64,000 nucleotides of DNA from an uncultured Porphyromonadaceae bacterium (GTDB lineage: Bacteria > Bacteroidota > Bacteroidia > Bacteroidales > Muribaculaceae). This document shows positions 23,639-33,481 of this stretch, piece by piece (positions within the stretch are counted from its first letter, which is position 1; each line of letters opens with the position of its first letter). Position numbers and translations under genes: made by a program. The DNA is taken from contig URMS01000014.1 in NCBI GenBank assembly GCA_900548975.1, positions 1 to 64,000 of the forward strand. The letters are read 5' to 3'. The notes under the pieces were generated by a model. The model did not search any database and was not told where the DNA came from. It was given only the letters and a program-made list of their open reading frames with translations.

Positions 23639-26022
23639 GAATGCCATCGGCCACAGCGAGGCTTTTGATCGCCATCATGAGTCTGCTTGCCGCAGCGTGC
23701 AGCCCTGTGAAGCATGTGCCACAGGGAGAATATCTGCTCGACAAGGTAAAGATAGAAACAGTAGGGGATAAAGAAGATATCGATGATATCGACGTCACCG
23801 AATTGGTCAACTTCCTGCGCCAGACCCCCAACCATAAGGTGCTCGGCTTCGCCAGACTGCAGCTGGCCACCTACAGCCTGTCGGGAGCCGACTCCACCCG
23901 CTGGTACAACCGGTGGCTGCGCCGTGTCGGACAGGCCCCGGTGATATACGACGCCGAGCTCACCGAAGCTTCGCGCCGGCAGCTCGAGCAGGCGCTCATA
24001 AACCGCGGCTATCTCGATGCCACAGTCACGGCCGATACCATCGCCGTGCCCGGCAAAAAGAGAATGGAGGTACGATACACCATCGATACCGGCCGTCCAC
24101 ACCGCATCACCGCCATCAACTACAATATCGATGATCCTGCCGTGAGCCATATCGTGCTGGCCGACACCACCCTCTCCGAGCTCCACACAGGCATGCCCCT
24201 CGACCGCACTGTACTCGACAACGAGCGTGCACGCATAGCCGGCATACTGCGCAACGCCGGTTACTTCGAGTTCAACCGCGAATACATCAACTATACCGCC
24301 GACACTGTGGCAGGCAGCAAAGACGTAACCCTCACTCTAAATCTGCATTCACCTTCGGAGGCGCGTAACGGTTCCGGACACGGCTCGCGCACCGGCCTGG
24401 GAGCGCTCGCCGACAGTCTGCTGCGGGTCGACCGCGCACATCACCGCTACGAATTTCACCATGTCACTTTTTTGGTCGAAGGCGAGGGAGGCACGGCTGC
24501 TCTTTGCGACACCGTAGAATATCACGGCAAGACTTTCATTTTCGGTGCCGACCGCTATCTGCGGCCCCAGCTGCTCGACGAAATGTGCTACATAGAGCCG
24601 GGCAGCGAATACAGCGCCCGCGCAGTCGAACGCACCTACGAGGCGCTGGGACGCCTGTCGATAGTAAAATTCATCAACATCGAGATGGAAGCCGGAGGCC
24701 GCCGGGGCACTACCGGACTCCTCGACGCCGTCATACACCTGTCGCGCAACAAAAAACAGGGCGTCACCGCCGAACTCGAAGGCACCAACAGCGAGGGCGA
24801 CCTCGGATTCGGCCTCGGCCTAACCTACCAGCACCGAAACCTCGCCCGCGGCTCAGAGACACTCACCACCAAACTGCGTGCCTCCTACGAAAGCCTCTCG
24901 GGCAACTTCGACGGCCTGGTCAACAAACGCTACACCGAGTACGCCGCCGAGGTGGGCATCACATTCCCGAAGTTCGAGTGTCCTTTCCTCTCCAAGAGCC
25001 TCAAACAGCGCTTCCTGGCCTCGACCGAATTTGCCGTGTCGTTCAACTACCAGGAGCGGCCCGAGTACACCCGCATCATAGCCGGGGCGGCATGGAAGTG
25101 GAAATGGCAGCAACAGCGCTCCGACTTCCTGCGCCGGCAGACCTTCGACCTCATCGACATCAACTACGTGCGGCTGCCCCGCTCCACCATCAACTTCATC
25201 GACCAGATAGCACCAACCAATCCGCTGCTGCGATACAGCTACGAGGACCACTTCATAATGCGTCTGGGCTACACCTACAACCACACAAACCGCCGGGTGG
25301 CCACCGCCACTACCAACGCTTTCGCCGTGCAGCCTTTCGTCACGAACTTCCGCTTTGCCGCCGAGACCGCCGGCAATCTGCTCTACGGCATCTCGAGCCT
25401 CGTCGGGCAGAAACGCTCCGACGGCGTATACAAAATCCTCGGCATACAGTACGCGCAGTACGTCAAAGGCGAGATCGACTACACCTACACCCGCAATTTC
25501 AACTCGCGCAACGCCCTCTCGGCCCATGCCGGCTTCGGCATAGCGGTGCCCTACGGGAACTCGTCGATGGTGCCTTTCGAAAAACGATTCTACGCCGGCG
25601 GCGCCAACAGTGTGCGCGGTTGGGGCGTGCGCACCCTCGGCCCCGGCGCCTACGACGCCCGCAACTCGGTGACCGACTTCATCAACCAGTGCGGCGACAT
25701 CAGGCTCGACCTGAGCCTCGAGTACCGCGCCAAGCTGTTCTGGGTTTTCGAGGGCGCACTATTCATCGACGCCGGCAACATATGGACCATACGCAACTAC
25801 GAGAACCAGCCCGGAGGCGAGTTCAAATTCAATAAATTCTACAAACAGATCGCTGCCGCCTACGGCGTGGGCCTGCGCATGGACTTCACCTACTTCCTGC
25901 TCCGATTCGACCTCGGTCTTAAAGCCCACAACCCCGCCATGGGCCAGGAAGCATGGCCGCTGCTGCACCCCAAATGGGGCCGCGACGCCAATTTCCATTT
26001 CTCCGTCGGCTACCCCTTCTGA
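23635..26022 (+). CDS. tamL: Lipidated Omp85-family protein (TamL-like)
   Basis: This 795-residue protein combines a lipoprotein signal with Cys22 (LLAAACS), POTRA-like domains up to about residue 330, and a C-terminal 16-strand surface-antigen (Bac_surface_Ag) barrel ending in FHFSVGYPF with the terminal Phe typical of BamA/TamA. Lipidated TamA homologues (TamL) are a known Bacteroidetes feature and act with TamB in envelope biogenesis. The barrel contains the conserved YAGGANSVRGWG loop motif that reaches into the lumen. The gene is translationally coupled to the preceding histidine kinase. It is convergent with trkA, with only four bases between them. No tamB is in the window. Confidence 0.88.
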   Translation: MRMPSATARLLIAIMSLLAAACSPVKHVPQGEYLLDKVKIETVGDKEDIDDIDVTELVNFLRQTPNHKVLGFARLQLATYSLSGADSTRWYNRWLRRVGQAPVIYDAELTEASRRQLEQALINRGYLDATVTADTIAVPGKKRMEVRYTIDTGRPHRITAINYNIDDPAVSHIVLADTTLSELHTGMPLDRTVLDNERARIAGILRNAGYFEFNREYINYTADTVAGSKDVTLTLNLHSPSEARNGSGHGSRTGLGALADSLLRVDRAHHRYEFHHVTFLVEGEGGTAALCDTVEYHGKTFIFGADRYLRPQLLDEMCYIEPGSEYSARAVERTYEALGRLSIVKFINIEMEAGGRRGTTGLLDAVIHLSRNKKQGVTAELEGTNSEGDLGFGLGLTYQHRNLARGSETLTTKLRASYESLSGNFDGLVNKRYTEYAAEVGITFPKFECPFLSKSLKQRFLASTEFAVSFNYQERPEYTRIIAGAAWKWKWQQQRSDFLRRQTFDLIDINYVRLPRSTINFIDQIAPTNPLLRYSYEDHFIMRLGYTYNHTNRRVATATTNAFAVQPFVTNFRFAAETAGNLLYGISSLVGQKRSDGVYKILGIQYAQYVKGEIDYTYTRNFNSRNALSAHAGFGIAVPYGNSSMVPFEKRFYAGGANSVRGWGVRTLGPGAYDARNSVTDFINQCGDIRLDLSLEYRAKLFWVFEGALFIDAGNIWTIRNYENQPGGEFKFNKFYKQIAAAYGVGLRMDFTYFLLRFDLGLKAHNPAMGQEAWPLLHPKWGRDANFHFSVGYPF

Positions 26023-26026
26023 CCGC

Positions 26027-26716
26027 CTATTTATCTTCGAAAAAACGCTGCAGCCGCTTCCGCTCCCCGAATAGCGTAATGACATCGCCCTCGCCTACAG
26101 TCATATCCCTGTCGGCGGCTACATCGATCACCACCGGCTCCATGCGCTTTATGCCGAGGGCATTGCGCTTCTCCACGGGCCGCGTGGCTGCAACAAACTC
26201 AAGCCCGTAGCGCTCCCCGAAATCGATTTCCGAGTATTTCAGCCCCAAAATGAATGCCGGCGCGGCAAAACTCGCCACTACACTGTCTTCGTCGACCTCA
26301 AGAGTGCGTATTGCCGAGCCGAGTTCCATCTCGTGCGTGAGATCTGCTGCAGCCCGCTGTTCGGGCGTTATGATACGGTCGATATCGAAGCTTTCGAGGA
26401 TCGATTCGTGCAGCTTGTCGATGGCGCGGGCATAGATATGCTTCACTCCGGCCTTTTTCAGCAGGGCGACAGTGCGAATGCTCGCGCCGAAATTCTCGCC
26501 TATGGCCACGATAGCCAGGTCGACGTTATCGAGCGGAAGCACCGACAGGGCGCTCTCCTCGGTGCTGTCGATAATGTATACGGTCGATATGTAGTCTTTC
26601 ACGGCATCGACATGTGTGCGGTCTATGTCCACGCCTATCACCTCATGCCCCATGCCAGCAAGATCGCGTGCGAGGTTCTCGCCGTATATTCCAAGTCCTA
26701 TTATCAGATATCGCAT
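26027..26716 (-). CDS. trkA: Potassium uptake regulatory subunit TrkA/KtrA
   Basis: This 229-residue RCK protein has an N-terminal Rossmann fold with the nucleotide motif GLGIYGENLARDL (7-19), acidic residues at the end of the second strand (VGVDID), and a C-terminal TrkA_C domain after about residue 135. It binds nucleotides and gates the membrane partner encoded 14 bases upstream in the same operon. The single RCK repeat and size match KtrA-type subunits rather than the doubled E. coli TrkA. Confidence 0.92.
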   Translation of the reverse strand: MRYLIIGLGIYGENLARDLAGMGHEVIGVDIDRTHVDAVKDYISTVYIIDSTEESALSVLPLDNVDLAIVAIGENFGASIRTVALLKKAGVKHIYARAIDKLHESILESFDIDRIITPEQRAAADLTHEMELGSAIRTLEVDEDSVVASFAAPAFILGLKYSEIDFGERYGLEFVAATRPVEKRNALGIKRMEPVVIDVAADRDMTVGEGDVITLFGERKRLQRFFEDK

Positions 26717-26730
26717 ATGTTTCTGTTTTT

Positions 26731-28593
26731 CTAATTAATGATTATGTCGTCGGTGGGGAGATGGTCCGAAGGATCGCGGTGCGTGCCCGTGAAACCACAC
26801 AGAACCGAGATTATGCCTACGCGTCCGAGAAACATCGCCGTGGCGAGCACCATTTTCGATACAGAATTCAGTTCGGCGGTAGTGCCGAGCGACAGCCCGA
26901 CAGTGGTGATGGCCGAAAAGCACTCGAAAAGCACGCCGGAAAACGACAGTTCGGGCTGTATGGTCATGATTATCGCCGAATAGAGCAGCACCGCCACTAT
27001 CGACAGCGCCACCACGGCATTGGCGCGCCTCACCGACGGAAGGGCTATGTTGCGCCCCATGGCCGGCACGCCCTTATAGCCCAGGACAATCGAGCGCAGA
27101 TTGAACACCACCGCCATCATGGTATTCACCTTTATACCGCCGCCCATCGACTGCGACGAACATCCTACCCACATGAGAAACATCATGATCAGAAACATCG
27201 TGTGCGACAGCGACGACAGCGGCAGCGACGAAAATCCGGCCGTGCGCGGCGTGGCCGAGTTGAAAAGCGACTGTACGACCTTGCGGCCAAGCGGCATACC
27301 GGCAAGGGCGTGGTCGTATTCGAGCACAAAAAAGCACAGAGCGCCACCGAAAAATAGTATGACCGTGGCCACAAGAACAAGTTTGGTGTTGAGATCGTAG
27401 ATATGCTGCCGACGGTTGGTACGCTTCACTCCGGTCAGCCAACTCTTTAGTCTATGAAAATATTCCACGGCCGCATCTTTGAAATTGACAAGATTGGGAA
27501 ACCCTATGCCGCCGGCGAGTATAAGCACAGTCATTACTATATATATCGAGCCGTCGGAGTGCAGCAGTGCAGGTGTCTGAAGACCGTCGCGCAGAGTGGT
27601 GAAACCGCCGTTGCAGAATCCCGACACCGAGTGGAAAGCCGCAAAAATCACTTTATCCCTCGTCTGTGCGAACATACCGTCGGGAGTGGCGAAATACACC
27701 GCCAGCGCACCTAAGGCCTCGACAGCAAGTGTGAACAGAAGTATGTACAGAATCACCGGCGCAAGCTTGCTCATGCTTTTGGAATAGACGAAATCGCGTA
27801 TGAGCAGCTGATTGTAGATGCTCGCACGGCCGCTGAAGAATATGGCGAAAAAACTGGTGAATGTCAGCACTCCCAGAGCGCCTATCTGCATCAGCACCGC
27901 AATCACGAGCCAGCCCAGTGGGGTATAAGTCGTGGCGAGGTCTATGGTCGTGAGGCCGGTCATGCTCACCGCACTCGCCGCCATAAACAGAGAATCGACA
28001 TACGACACCGATACCACCGTACACCTCGGCATGGCAAGCACCAGCGAGCCTATGAATATAAAGAAGAGAAAACTGCCCGACAGTATAAGCGACGGATTGG
28101 TACGCCTCGACAGCAGCGACATGACCCCATAGCAGATCTCTGCTACCGAATACATGCCCAGCACCGAATAGGTGAAGTAGCGGTTGTGTAGGAAATGCAG
28201 AAGCTCGCTGAAAATACCCGACCCGTGAGGCCATATCAGCGGAACAAGTGTCAGCAGCATAGCCACGTCGGCTATACGCTTGATGAGATGGCTCGAGCGG
28301 AAAACTTCTCTGAAACGGAACACCAGATTGAAGACTATGGCGGCGAGAAAAACCGTCTGCGAAGTTGCCAGGATGCGCCTCAGCACCTTACGGCTCACCG
28401 AGCCGTCGTCGAAACCGCCATAGATAATCAGCGCTGTCAGAGCCGCCACCGATGCCACGAACACCAGCACGGCAAAAGCCCCTCCGATGCCCCGCACGAG
28501 CTTGCCGAAACGGTACGACAGCCGCTTCCGGTCGGTGTCGCGCAACCGGAACCGCACCCATCGGTGCATGCGTCGTGTCAGTGGCTCCTCCAT
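26731..28593 (-). CDS. trkH: Potassium transporter subunit TrkH/KtrB
   Basis: This 620-residue membrane protein is the ion-translocating subunit of the potassium uptake system. Pore-loop filter regions can be seen around AASAVSMTGLTTID, SVSGFCNGGFT, NSATPRTAGFSSL and SAITTVGLSLGTT, each with the key glycine. An N-terminal block of about 150 residues adds several extra transmembrane helices before the TrkH core. This is known in Bacteroidetes family members and makes the protein longer than the 450-480 residues of the core. Its partner trkA follows in the same operon. Confidence 0.92.
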   Translation of the reverse strand: MEEPLTRRMHRWVRFRLRDTDRKRLSYRFGKLVRGIGGAFAVLVFVASVAALTALIIYGGFDDGSVSRKVLRRILATSQTVFLAAIVFNLVFRFREVFRSSHLIKRIADVAMLLTLVPLIWPHGSGIFSELLHFLHNRYFTYSVLGMYSVAEICYGVMSLLSRRTNPSLILSGSFLFFIFIGSLVLAMPRCTVVSVSYVDSLFMAASAVSMTGLTTIDLATTYTPLGWLVIAVLMQIGALGVLTFTSFFAIFFSGRASIYNQLLIRDFVYSKSMSKLAPVILYILLFTLAVEALGALAVYFATPDGMFAQTRDKVIFAAFHSVSGFCNGGFTTLRDGLQTPALLHSDGSIYIVMTVLILAGGIGFPNLVNFKDAAVEYFHRLKSWLTGVKRTNRRQHIYDLNTKLVLVATVILFFGGALCFFVLEYDHALAGMPLGRKVVQSLFNSATPRTAGFSSLPLSSLSHTMFLIMMFLMWVGCSSQSMGGGIKVNTMMAVVFNLRSIVLGYKGVPAMGRNIALPSVRRANAVVALSIVAVLLYSAIIMTIQPELSFSGVLFECFSAITTVGLSLGTTAELNSVSKMVLATAMFLGRVGIISVLCGFTGTHRDPSDHLPTDDIIIN

Positions 28594-28705
28594 GATTCAG
28601 AAATAGCTATACTCTATAACACACCTGCACGACTTTAACAGACGCCTACTTGATATGTTAACATATTTTAACTTTATACAGACAATACGTTAGATTCCAA
28701 AATGC

Positions 28706-29024
28706 TATTTTTGCGATGCGAATCTACCATCAAGGGTCAGAGAGATATTTACATTGCCTTGGCAATTTAGCCGGCGGGTCGTGTGACACGTGGCTAAAAG
28801 CAATGGGACGGCTCTATATCTCCACTGTAACATTTTATACATCTGTATCCCGTCTGCAGAATATTTTTCCCGCACGAATACTGCGGGTCTGATGTTCGTA
28901 GTTGCAGATGTATTATTTATTTTCTTCGACATTATATCTCAGTGTAAGGCATCTCCGCCGGGAGCATGCCTTTGACGCTTTATGCCTTTTTCAATCTAAC
29001 ACCAATCATAATCGTAAAACATCT
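28706..29024 (+). promoter_or_regulatory. Promoter and folded leader of the BspA-like gene
   Basis: TATTTTTG at 28706-28713 is a -7 match, giving a leader of about 300 bases. The leader has nested helices: GAGATAT (28742-28748) with ATATCTC (28816-28822), CATTGC (28752-28757) with GCAATG (28800-28805), and TTTAGCC (28766-28772) with GGCTAAA (28792-28798), capped by CGTG/CACG. A second domain is closed by ATACATCTG (28837-28845) with CAGATGTAT (28905-28913) and contains CCCGCA/TGCGGG. It may be a regulatory leader or a separate small RNA. From 28594 to 28705 I see nothing. Confidence 0.5.
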
Positions 29025-32000
29025 ATGAAACTTAAGCATCTGTCACGCATCCCGATGCGACTGGCGGCATTGATATTGTCGCTATGGGCACTATCGGCTT
29101 CGGCAGCGATAGTCACTATCGGAAATTGGATGGAAGATCCATTCATTATGACGTTCGAAACTTCGGGCACCAATGCGACTCTCACCAGAATCAGCAAGGG
29201 CACGGGCGACACCTCGGTATTCGAAATTCCCGAAACAATAACCGCGTCGGGAATAAGCTACACCGTCACCGCAGTCACCGGTTTAGGCTCGGAGGCATCA
29301 AGACTGCTGGAAATAATAATTCCGCCGACAGTAACCAATATACGCGGCTTCGAGGCGTGCTTATTATTGGAGACACTCACCATAAAGCCGGGCACCTCGG
29401 CACTTGCTATCGGACTGGCCGTTCCGGCCTCCGGTACATCACATGCCGTGGGACAGTTCAAAAAATGCAATTTGACGACAGTCAATGTCGGCCGTTCTCT
29501 CGAATACGGCTATGAAAAAGATTATGGAGATCTGTACGATCCGTATGTAGACAAGGCGAAATTCGATTATACTCCTTTTCGCAATCTTACGAATTTCAAT
29601 ATCACCGGCAGCGACATACGGATTCCGGCGCAGATGATTCCAGAAGTAGAAAACCTGAATATCAGCGGCCAAAACGTGGTGATCTGGGCTCTGGAGCATG
29701 ATGAAGATATTATGGGTGAGCGGATTGATGCCGGCAACATATACGCAGAGGAGCCCTTCACGACTACCGGGAATGTCTACGGATATGTTAAAAACGTATA
29801 TTATAAGGACTTCGCCACGCTTCTTGCCTGCAAATACAATAATTATTTGTGGATTAGAGATATAAAGATGTACGTTGGCGGTGAGTTGCTCGACAAAGTG
29901 ACTATTCCCGACGGCACTATTGAAATTCCCGATTATGCATTTTACTATACCGGCATCACCGGCCTTACACTGCCGGCATCGGTAAAAAGCATTGGCAAAC
30001 ACGCATTCTATAATACTCAGCTTGTAAGTCTGAACCTTAATTCGACAGAGACTATAGCCGAAGAAGCTTTCGCCAACTGCGATCGTCTTACTACCGTCGA
30101 CCTCGGACAGAACATCACCGACATAGGCGACGCAGCTTTCACCGACTGTCCCCTCACGACCATAAACTTTCCCGCCACACTCCGCAGCATAGGCAGCAGC
30201 GCATTCTCCGGCACCACACTCACACGTGCCGAATTCGCTCCCGGATGCGTGCTCGAGTCGGTGGGCGAAAGGGCTTTTGTAGGCACGGCGCTCACCACTG
30301 TCCGCTTTCCCGACGGTCTCCGCACGCTCGGTGCAAGGGCTTTCGAAAACTGCGTCAAGCTCACTTACGCAGAACTGGGCAAAAATCTGGAACAAATCGA
30401 AGATAATACTTTTAAAGGATGTCTGGCGCTATCGGAAATCGATATACCGGCGAGTGTAAAAAATATAGGAGAGAGTGCTTTCGATTCTTGTACCGGTCTT
30501 GTCATCGTCACCCTAAACGAAGGTTTGGGCAGCATCGACAAGTATGCTTTCCGCTCAACTGCCATGTCGCAGCTTACAATACCGGCATCGGTGACTCAGA
30601 TAAAGCACACGGCATTCGATAATACCGACAAGCTCATGTTTCTCACATTCAGTGACAGCGACACGCCGCTGACAATGATTTCCTCGAACTTATACGCCTT
30701 CTACAAGACCATGTTCGCCTCAAGTCCTCTGCGCATGCTCTATCTCGGCCGCGACATTACCGACAGTCTGGAGCATGGTCTCTTCCAGGATCAGACAGCA
30801 CTGAAATCGATAACATTCGGCAGTGGCATAACCACTCTCAACAACAACATATTCAAAGGCTGCACCGCCATAGAAAAAATCGCTACGCCATCGAACGTCG
30901 CACATCTTGGCTCGGCAGCATTCTCGGGATGTTCGGCACTCGGGTCTGCGACTCTCTCCGAAGGTCTCAATGACATAGGATCGTACTGTTTCGAAGGCTG
31001 CGCGCTGACAGAACTGAGCATACCCGCCTCCACAAAAACTGTGAAATCGTATGCTTTCAGGGACTGCGGTTCCCTGACAGCCGTAAAACTTGCCGACTCC
31101 CCCGCACCTGTCGATATGGAGGGCGGCTCGACACATAATTCAAACCTCTTCGGCGACTGTCCGCTTGCCACACTCCATATAGGCCGCGATGTGACATACG
31201 ACGAAGACACGGCATCGCCGTTCCGCAATCAGGATAAACTGACCGACGTCACATTTGCCGACGCCACGGTGACATTGCTCGGGAAAAATCTGCTGCGAGG
31301 CTGCGGCGCCATCGAAAAGCTGCAGCTTCCGGCGAGCCTTGTCAACATCGGACACGGCGCCCTGAGCGAAATGACCTCGCTCAAATCTCTCGATCTGCCG
31401 GGCAAGACTGAAGCTGTCGGCGACTCGGCTTTCGCACGCAACACGGCTATGACCGAGGTGAAAATGACAGAAAGCGTGACATCTGTCGGCTCTTCAGCTT
31501 TCACCGACTGCACGGCACTGAAAAGTGTCGCTCTTTCCGGCAAACTGACGCGTCTGGCCGACTATCTGTTCTGCAACTGTACTTCGCTACCGACCGTATC
31601 GATTCCTGCCGGAGTAACCCAAATCGACACACATGTGTTCGACGGCTGCACTTCGCTCGACAATATCCGCATTCCCGACAAGACAACTCTTCTGAGCTCA
31701 TACGTGTTCAACAAATGCTCCTCTCTTGCCACCCTCGATCTCGGCAAAGGCCTCGCCACTATCGACAGCTATGCTATAACCGACTGCCAGGCTCTGGAAA
31801 ACCTTGTGATACCGGCCAATGTCACCAAAATGGAACTTGCAGCCTTCCACGATATCCGCAATCTTAAAAAACTGAGATTCGAAGACGGCGATCAATATAT
31901 AGCGATTGATCATGCCTATAACATGGGGGAAATCGGAATGTTCAGCAATTGTGGACTTGAGAACCTCTATCTCGGCCGCATGATTACCTATTATACTTCC

Positions 32001-33260
32001 TCTACTACGCCTTCGCCTTTTGCCAAATCGGCAACCCTAAGGACCGTAGAATTCGGCACATCCGTATCGTCGATACAACCTTCGCTTTTCATCGAATGCA
32101 AGGCGCTCGAAGGTGCAGTGATCGGCGACGGCGTCACCAACATATCGGCGAGTGCTTTTGAAGGTTGCACGGCGCTCAGCATATTGTCGCTCGGCAAATC
32201 GCTCGAAACCATTGGCGAACGCGCATTCAGTGGCTGCTCTTCTCTGAAAGAACTGCGACTGCCCGATTCCATGCGGGAAATTTCCGAACAGGCATTCTCA
32301 TCTACCGGCCTCACCGACATCGATTTTGCAAAAATCGAGACAATAGGCCCGGAGGCATTTTACCGGTGCGAGGATCTGCGCTCGGTGACTCTGCCCGAAA
32401 CCCTGTTCGGCATCGGCGTGCGCTCATTCCAGCTCTGCACATCGCTTAAATACATCGAGATTCCCGACGGTCCCCGCAACATCGGCTCCCAGTCTTTCAG
32501 CGGATGCTCGGGTCTCCTGTGGATTACTCTGGGCCGTACGGTTACCTCTATAGGCAGCAACGCATTCGAAAACTGCAATGCGGTAGGTTATATCAAGTCG
32601 TACAACACCATGCCGCCGCAGGGTATCACCGGTTTCCCGTCAGAGGTCGAACAGACGGCCACCCTGTATGTGCCGGCAGCTTCGATCGAGATGTACCGGC
32701 TCACACCCGCCTGGGAAAATTTCTTCAACATCAGGCCTCTCGACAACGTCACCGACGATATTATCGTAGACGGCATGCTGTTCCGCCCGACAGGCTCCGG
32801 CAGTGAGGTAACTCTCGTCGACGCAGACTTCGCCGGTATCGATCCAGAAGAGCTTACAATACCCGCCGAGATAAGCAACGACGGCAACACCTACACCGTA
32901 ACTGCCATCGCCCCCCACGCCTTCGATGCATGCAGGAATCTGACCGCCATAACATGCCTCGCTCTGCAGGTGCCCGACGCCGGTGCCGATACATTCCCCG
33001 CTGCGCTGGTAAATTCGGCTACTCTCTATGTACCCGCTCAGGCCCTCGAAAGCTATAAGGCCGATGCCGCCTGGGGACGTTTCTTCCATATTCTGCCCCT
33101 TGAATCGGGCATAGACGACGTCACTGTCTCCGACGGCTTCAACGCCGATGTCTACACCATCGGAGGTGTGCTCATCCTCAGAAATGCCGACCGCAGCAGC
33201 TTCGAGGCGCTTGCTCCCGGCATCTACATTGTCAACAACAGAAAAGTGTACAAACGCTGA
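29025..33260 (+). CDS. Giant BspA-type leucine-rich repeat surface protein
   Basis: This encodes 1411 residues from the ATG at 29025, chosen because it gives a clean signal peptide (MKLKHLSRIPMRLAALILSL); the frame is open further upstream. After an N-terminal region to about residue 290, the protein consists of dozens of 22-24-residue BspA/TpLRR repeats of the form AF..C.SL..V.LP..V..IG. Near the C-terminus are repeats with LYVPAASIEMY followed by WENFF, usual in this group. The last 70 residues or so (VYTIGGVLI to PGIYIVNNRKVYKR) resemble a type IX secretion C-terminal sorting domain. It is probably a surface adhesin or binding protein. It is monocistronic, ending at a strong hairpin at 33291-33333. 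Confidence 0.88.
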   Translation: MKLKHLSRIPMRLAALILSLWALSASAAIVTIGNWMEDPFIMTFETSGTNATLTRISKGTGDTSVFEIPETITASGISYTVTAVTGLGSEASRLLEIIIPPTVTNIRGFEACLLLETLTIKPGTSALAIGLAVPASGTSHAVGQFKKCNLTTVNVGRSLEYGYEKDYGDLYDPYVDKAKFDYTPFRNLTNFNITGSDIRIPAQMIPEVENLNISGQNVVIWALEHDEDIMGERIDAGNIYAEEPFTTTGNVYGYVKNVYYKDFATLLACKYNNYLWIRDIKMYVGGELLDKVTIPDGTIEIPDYAFYYTGITGLTLPASVKSIGKHAFYNTQLVSLNLNSTETIAEEAFANCDRLTTVDLGQNITDIGDAAFTDCPLTTINFPATLRSIGSSAFSGTTLTRAEFAPGCVLESVGERAFVGTALTTVRFPDGLRTLGARAFENCVKLTYAELGKNLEQIEDNTFKGCLALSEIDIPASVKNIGESAFDSCTGLVIVTLNEGLGSIDKYAFRSTAMSQLTIPASVTQIKHTAFDNTDKLMFLTFSDSDTPLTMISSNLYAFYKTMFASSPLRMLYLGRDITDSLEHGLFQDQTALKSITFGSGITTLNNNIFKGCTAIEKIATPSNVAHLGSAAFSGCSALGSATLSEGLNDIGSYCFEGCALTELSIPASTKTVKSYAFRDCGSLTAVKLADSPAPVDMEGGSTHNSNLFGDCPLATLHIGRDVTYDEDTASPFRNQDKLTDVTFADATVTLLGKNLLRGCGAIEKLQLPASLVNIGHGALSEMTSLKSLDLPGKTEAVGDSAFARNTAMTEVKMTESVTSVGSSAFTDCTALKSVALSGKLTRLADYLFCNCTSLPTVSIPAGVTQIDTHVFDGCTSLDNIRIPDKTTLLSSYVFNKCSSLATLDLGKGLATIDSYAITDCQALENLVIPANVTKMELAAFHDIRNLKKLRFEDGDQYIAIDHAYNMGEIGMFSNCGLENLYLGRMITYYTSSTTPSPFAKSATLRTVEFGTSVSSIQPSLFIECKALEGAVIGDGVTNISASAFEGCTALSILSLGKSLETIGERAFSGCSSLKELRLPDSMREISEQAFSSTGLTDIDFAKIETIGPEAFYRCEDLRSVTLPETLFGIGVRSFQLCTSLKYIEIPDGPRNIGSQSFSGCSGLLWITLGRTVTSIGSNAFENCNAVGYIKSYNTMPPQGITGFPSEVEQTATLYVPAASIEMYRLTPAWENFFNIRPLDNVTDDIIVDGMLFRPTGSGSEVTLVDADFAGIDPEELTIPAEISNDGNTYTVTAIAPHAFDACRNLTAITCLALQVPDAGADTFPAALVNSATLYVPAQALESYKADAAWGRFFHILPLESGIDDVTVSDGFNADVYTIGGVLILRNADRSSFEALAPGIYIVNNRKVYKR

Positions 33261-33290
33261 CGGCCTTACCCAACCGCCGGCAGAACCGGA

Positions 33291-33333
33291 CATAAAGAAA
33301 GCGGAGGAGCGACACTCTTCCGCTTTCTTTATG
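33291..33333. terminator. Strong hairpin terminator after the BspA-like gene
   Basis: CATAAAGAAAGCGGA (33291-33305) pairs perfectly with TCCGCTTTCTTTATG (33319-33333), and four further pairs continue inside. The T-rich 3' arm serves as the termination tract on the plus strand. Confidence 0.8.
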
Positions 33334-33447
33334 CCTTACAGCAGCCTGTGCCGATGCTATTCTATGAAAATTATGATTTTTTGGAGAACACGTAGAAACA
33401 TTTCGCAGAAATTTGTCTCCCATGATCCTTTTTCAGAATTAATGTGT

Positions 33448-33455
33448 TATATTTG
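33448..33455 (+). promoter_or_regulatory. -7 element of the glpK-glpF promoter
   Basis: TATATTTG matches TAnnTTTG and lies 26 bases before the glpK ATG. The -33 region has a T run but no TTG. Confidence 0.6.
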
Positions 33456-33481
33456 CCATTACTACAGCAACCTCTAAGTCC

